Shown here in pieces: positions 62,397 through 64,000 of a stretch of 64,000 nt of DNA. Within the stretch, counting starts at the first letter, position 1. Each line of letters starts with the position of its first letter. Position numbers and translations under genes: made by a program. Below the pieces are notes generated by a model. The model was not told the origin of the DNA and did not search any database. It saw only the letters and a list, made by a program, of their open reading frames with translations. This DNA is from Enterovibrio baiacu (GTDB lineage Bacteria; Pseudomonadota; Gammaproteobacteria; Enterobacterales; Vibrionaceae): assembly GCF_004120195.1 (NCBI RefSeq), contig NZ_SCHN01000011.1:124001-188000 (forward strand), read 5' to 3'.

Positions 62397-63611
62397 ATGA
62401 TTCTTGCCCAGCCAGGACATATAGATCACATTAAGCGTAATAACGCTGGCACAGTATATAAGTTGATCGATCAGCTCGGGCCTATCTCTCGAATCGAACT
62501 ATCAAAACGCAGCCAATTAGCACCCGCTAGCATCACCAAAATCACTAGAGAATTGATTGATGCACATCTCGTCAAAGAAACTGAATATGGAGAAACAGCG
62601 GCGCGCGGACGCCCCGCTGTAGGACTTGAACTGAACAATGAAGGTTGGCAGTTCTTGTCTTTACGCTTGGGTCGCGGTTACTTAACCTTGGCACTGCACG
62701 AACTGGGTGGCGACATCCTGATAGAGAATCGCCATGATATTCATGTGCTCGACCAAGACCTTCTTATCGAACACGTTCTCGAACACATCAATCAGTTTTT
62801 TGCTAAGCACTCTGCTGTGGTCGATCGTGTTACATCTATCGCCGTATCACTGCCTGGGCTGGTAAATAGCGCTCAGGGCATTGTCCTTCAAATGCCGCAC
62901 TACGATGTCCATAACATGCCTTTAGGTGCAGCGATTCACCGTGCAACGGGTTTGCCCGTGTTTATCGGTAACGACACCCGTTCATGGGCGTTGGCAGAAA
63001 AACTCTTTGGTAATGCACGTGATGTAGAAAACGCGGTTTTGGTGTCGATTCATCATGGCGTCGGCGCTGGCATTATGCTTGACGGAAAGGTGCTGGAAGG
63101 GCAGGTCGGGAATATTGGCGAGCTTGGACATATTCAAATTAAGCCGTTCGGCAAGCGCTGCTTTTGTGGTAACAGTGGGTGCTTAGAAACGGTAGCGAGC
63201 CTTCAAGCGGTCATGGAAGAAACAAAACTGCTGCTTGAACAAGGGCATGAAAGCGTTCTACAAGACCAGCCTTTAACCATTGATCGTATTTGTGACGCAG
63301 CGGAAAACGGAGACGGTGTTGCTGTGAAAGTTATCACCGAGCTAGGCCACCATTTAGGTCAGGCCATTGCGATCATGGTGAATCTTTTTAACCCTGAAAG
63401 AATCCTTATCGGCGGTGAATTCAACCGCGCAAAGCGTGTGCTGTATCCTGCCATTATCGACTGTGTCAGGAGTCAAAGCATGCCGTGTTATACCGAGAAT
63501 TTGATGCTGGAAGAAACCTACTTCTATACCCAAGCGACAATGCCAGGCGCTGCGCTGGTCAAACGCGCTATGTACAACGGTTATCTGCTGATGAAGGTCT
63601 TAGAAGGTTAA
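62397..63611 (+). CDS. mlc: Mlc, ROK-family sugar-responsive transcriptional repressor
   Basis: Repressor of 404 residues (E. coli Mlc 406). The N-terminal helix-turn-helix (GHIDHIKRNNAGTVYKLIDQLGPISRIELSKRSQLAPASITKI) precedes the ROK domain. The zinc-binding signature is GHIQIKPFGKRCFCGNSGCLETV, with the ligands His, Cys, Cys, Cys. Mlc represses PTS and sugar genes and is relieved by binding to the glucose PTS protein. The ATG at 62397 has AGGGAAA just upstream; the frame extends to 62304 without similarity. The lengthy C-terminal region ends GYLLMKVLEG as in Mlc. Confidence 0.92.
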   Translation: MILAQPGHIDHIKRNNAGTVYKLIDQLGPISRIELSKRSQLAPASITKITRELIDAHLVKETEYGETAARGRPAVGLELNNEGWQFLSLRLGRGYLTLALHELGGDILIENRHDIHVLDQDLLIEHVLEHINQFFAKHSAVVDRVTSIAVSLPGLVNSAQGIVLQMPHYDVHNMPLGAAIHRATGLPVFIGNDTRSWALAEKLFGNARDVENAVLVSIHHGVGAGIMLDGKVLEGQVGNIGELGHIQIKPFGKRCFCGNSGCLETVASLQAVMEETKLLLEQGHESVLQDQPLTIDRICDAAENGDGVAVKVITELGHHLGQAIAIMVNLFNPERILIGGEFNRAKRVLYPAIIDCVRSQSMPCYTENLMLEETYFYTQATMPGAALVKRAMYNGYLLMKVLEG

Positions 63612-63655
63612 CAGCGCCATTTAAAGCCGGTTAACTTGACGAGTGATGAACACAC

Positions 63656-63682
63656 AAAAAAGGAGCCTAAGGCTCCTTTTTT
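63656..63682. terminator. Bidirectional terminator between mlc and the EcfT-like gene
   Basis: AAAAAAGGAGCC and GGCTCCTTTTTT around TAA, with A- and T-runs. Confidence 0.88.
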
Positions 63683-63688
63683 CATTGT

Positions 63689-64000
63689 TCAGAATGGATA
63701 CCACACAGTGGCGGCTTCGAGGTGTCGTTTATACAGAGCAAGCACAACACACAAGGCGATACCAGAAAGTACCACAATGTCTCTTGCCGTTAGCGGGCGA
63801 TAGTTGTACCAGGTTCGTGCTTTGTTTCGTCCGAAGCCACGCAGTGTCATTGCATTTGAAATTTCATCGGCGCGATCGAGGCTAGAAAAAATCAACGGGA
63901 TCAGGATTTTCGCGACACCTTTAAAGCGTGTCATCAGCGGTGCATTCTTGGAAAAATCAACGCCACGCGCTTGTTGTGCGTGCATGATGTTGATGAAGTC
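63689..64000 (-). CDS. EcfT-like energy-coupling-factor transporter permease (3' part)
   Basis: The C-terminal 103 residues of a membrane permease; the frame stays open through the window edge, so the start lies beyond base 64000. It contains the two short Ala-Arg-Gly-type motifs of EcfT/CbiQ that contact the ATPases: HAQQARGVDF and SNAMTLRGFG, with the SSLDRADEI linker, then a last hydrophobic helix (IVVLSGIALCVVLAL). ECF transporters import vitamins or metals such as cobalt, nickel, biotin and riboflavin; the substrate-binding subunit is not in the window. Confidence 0.82.
   Translation of the reverse strand, partial: DFINIMHAQQARGVDFSKNAPLMTRFKGVAKILIPLIFSSLDRADEISNAMTLRGFGRNKARTWYNYRPLTARDIVVLSGIALCVVLALYKRHLEAATVWYPF

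Noticed and set aside
1-64000. CRISPR array, tRNA or rRNA genes, prophage or insertion-sequence transposase
   Set aside because: I looked for regularly spaced repeats, tRNA TTCRA-loop patterns, rRNA text and DDE-type transposase frames and saw none.

Overview
The window is a stretch of bacterial chromosome from a marine gammaproteobacterium of the Vibrionaceae. The evidence is a VCA0849/FrhA-type RTX adhesin, a short Vibrio-type PstS, the moeB-moeA/folE block, a DUF2860 outer-membrane protein, several c-di-GMP proteins, and QueD, QueE, AsnS, AspC, Mlc and MetR proteins that look close to but distinct from the enterobacterial ones. A Grimontia/Enterovibrio-like member is my guess; a marker-gene tree would decide. 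I see no rRNA, tRNA, CRISPR array, transposase gene or prophage. Most of the window is core chromosome with small accessory pockets.

Layout. 1-7738 is the C-terminal ~2,578 residues of a giant type I-secreted adhesin whose start lies outside the window. 7.8-9.8 kb holds a glycerophosphodiesterase, Dps and a DUF1353 protein. 10.1-17.5 kb is a copper/silver efflux operon on the minus strand: a CopL-like metal-rich protein, CusC-, CusB- and CusA-type subunits, then a Met/His-rich cupredoxin. It is preceded by a promoter with the 19-bp spacer typical of CueR-type control. 17.8-24.8 kb carries malic enzyme, YccS, helicase IV and an unrecognised exported protein. 25.1-29.7 kb carries a PilZ protein, a BLUF photoreceptor, a FAN1-like VRR-NUC nuclease and an exported Nudix/PAP2 fusion. 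29.9-37.5 kb carries YdiJ, a VOC protein, aquaporin Z, a 51-residue membrane peptide and YgiQ. 37.5-38.8 kb is an accessory pocket with a 268-bp nested-palindrome element, an orphan 76-residue gene and an Hha-like gene. 39-45.4 kb carries a DUF2860 outer-membrane protein, a LysR/hypothetical pair divergent from an MFS exporter, a diguanylate cyclase and small membrane or DUF proteins. 45.4-54.6 kb carries MetR, a CHASE-GGDEF protein with a degenerate GGESF site, a META lipoprotein, the pstSCAB phosphate operon and a GGDEF-EAL protein. 54.6-64 kb carries moeBA, folE, aspC, asnS, queD, queE, mlc and the 3' end of an EcfT-like permease gene.

How the genes work together. The copper operon forms one envelope detoxification unit; its adaptor carries two CusF-like metallochaperone domains, the second lacking one Met ligand. 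The pst operon has PhoB-box-like repeats upstream, a double hairpin between pstS and pstC, and a terminator after pstB. It sits between two c-di-GMP proteins with altered GGDEF sites. FolE, QueD and QueE share GTP-derived pterin/deazapurine chemistry, and MoeA/MoeB serve molybdopterin synthesis. The least explained items are the nested inverted-repeat element at 37720-37987, the exported Nudix/PAP2 fusion with lost phosphatase residues, and the tandem-CusF adaptor.
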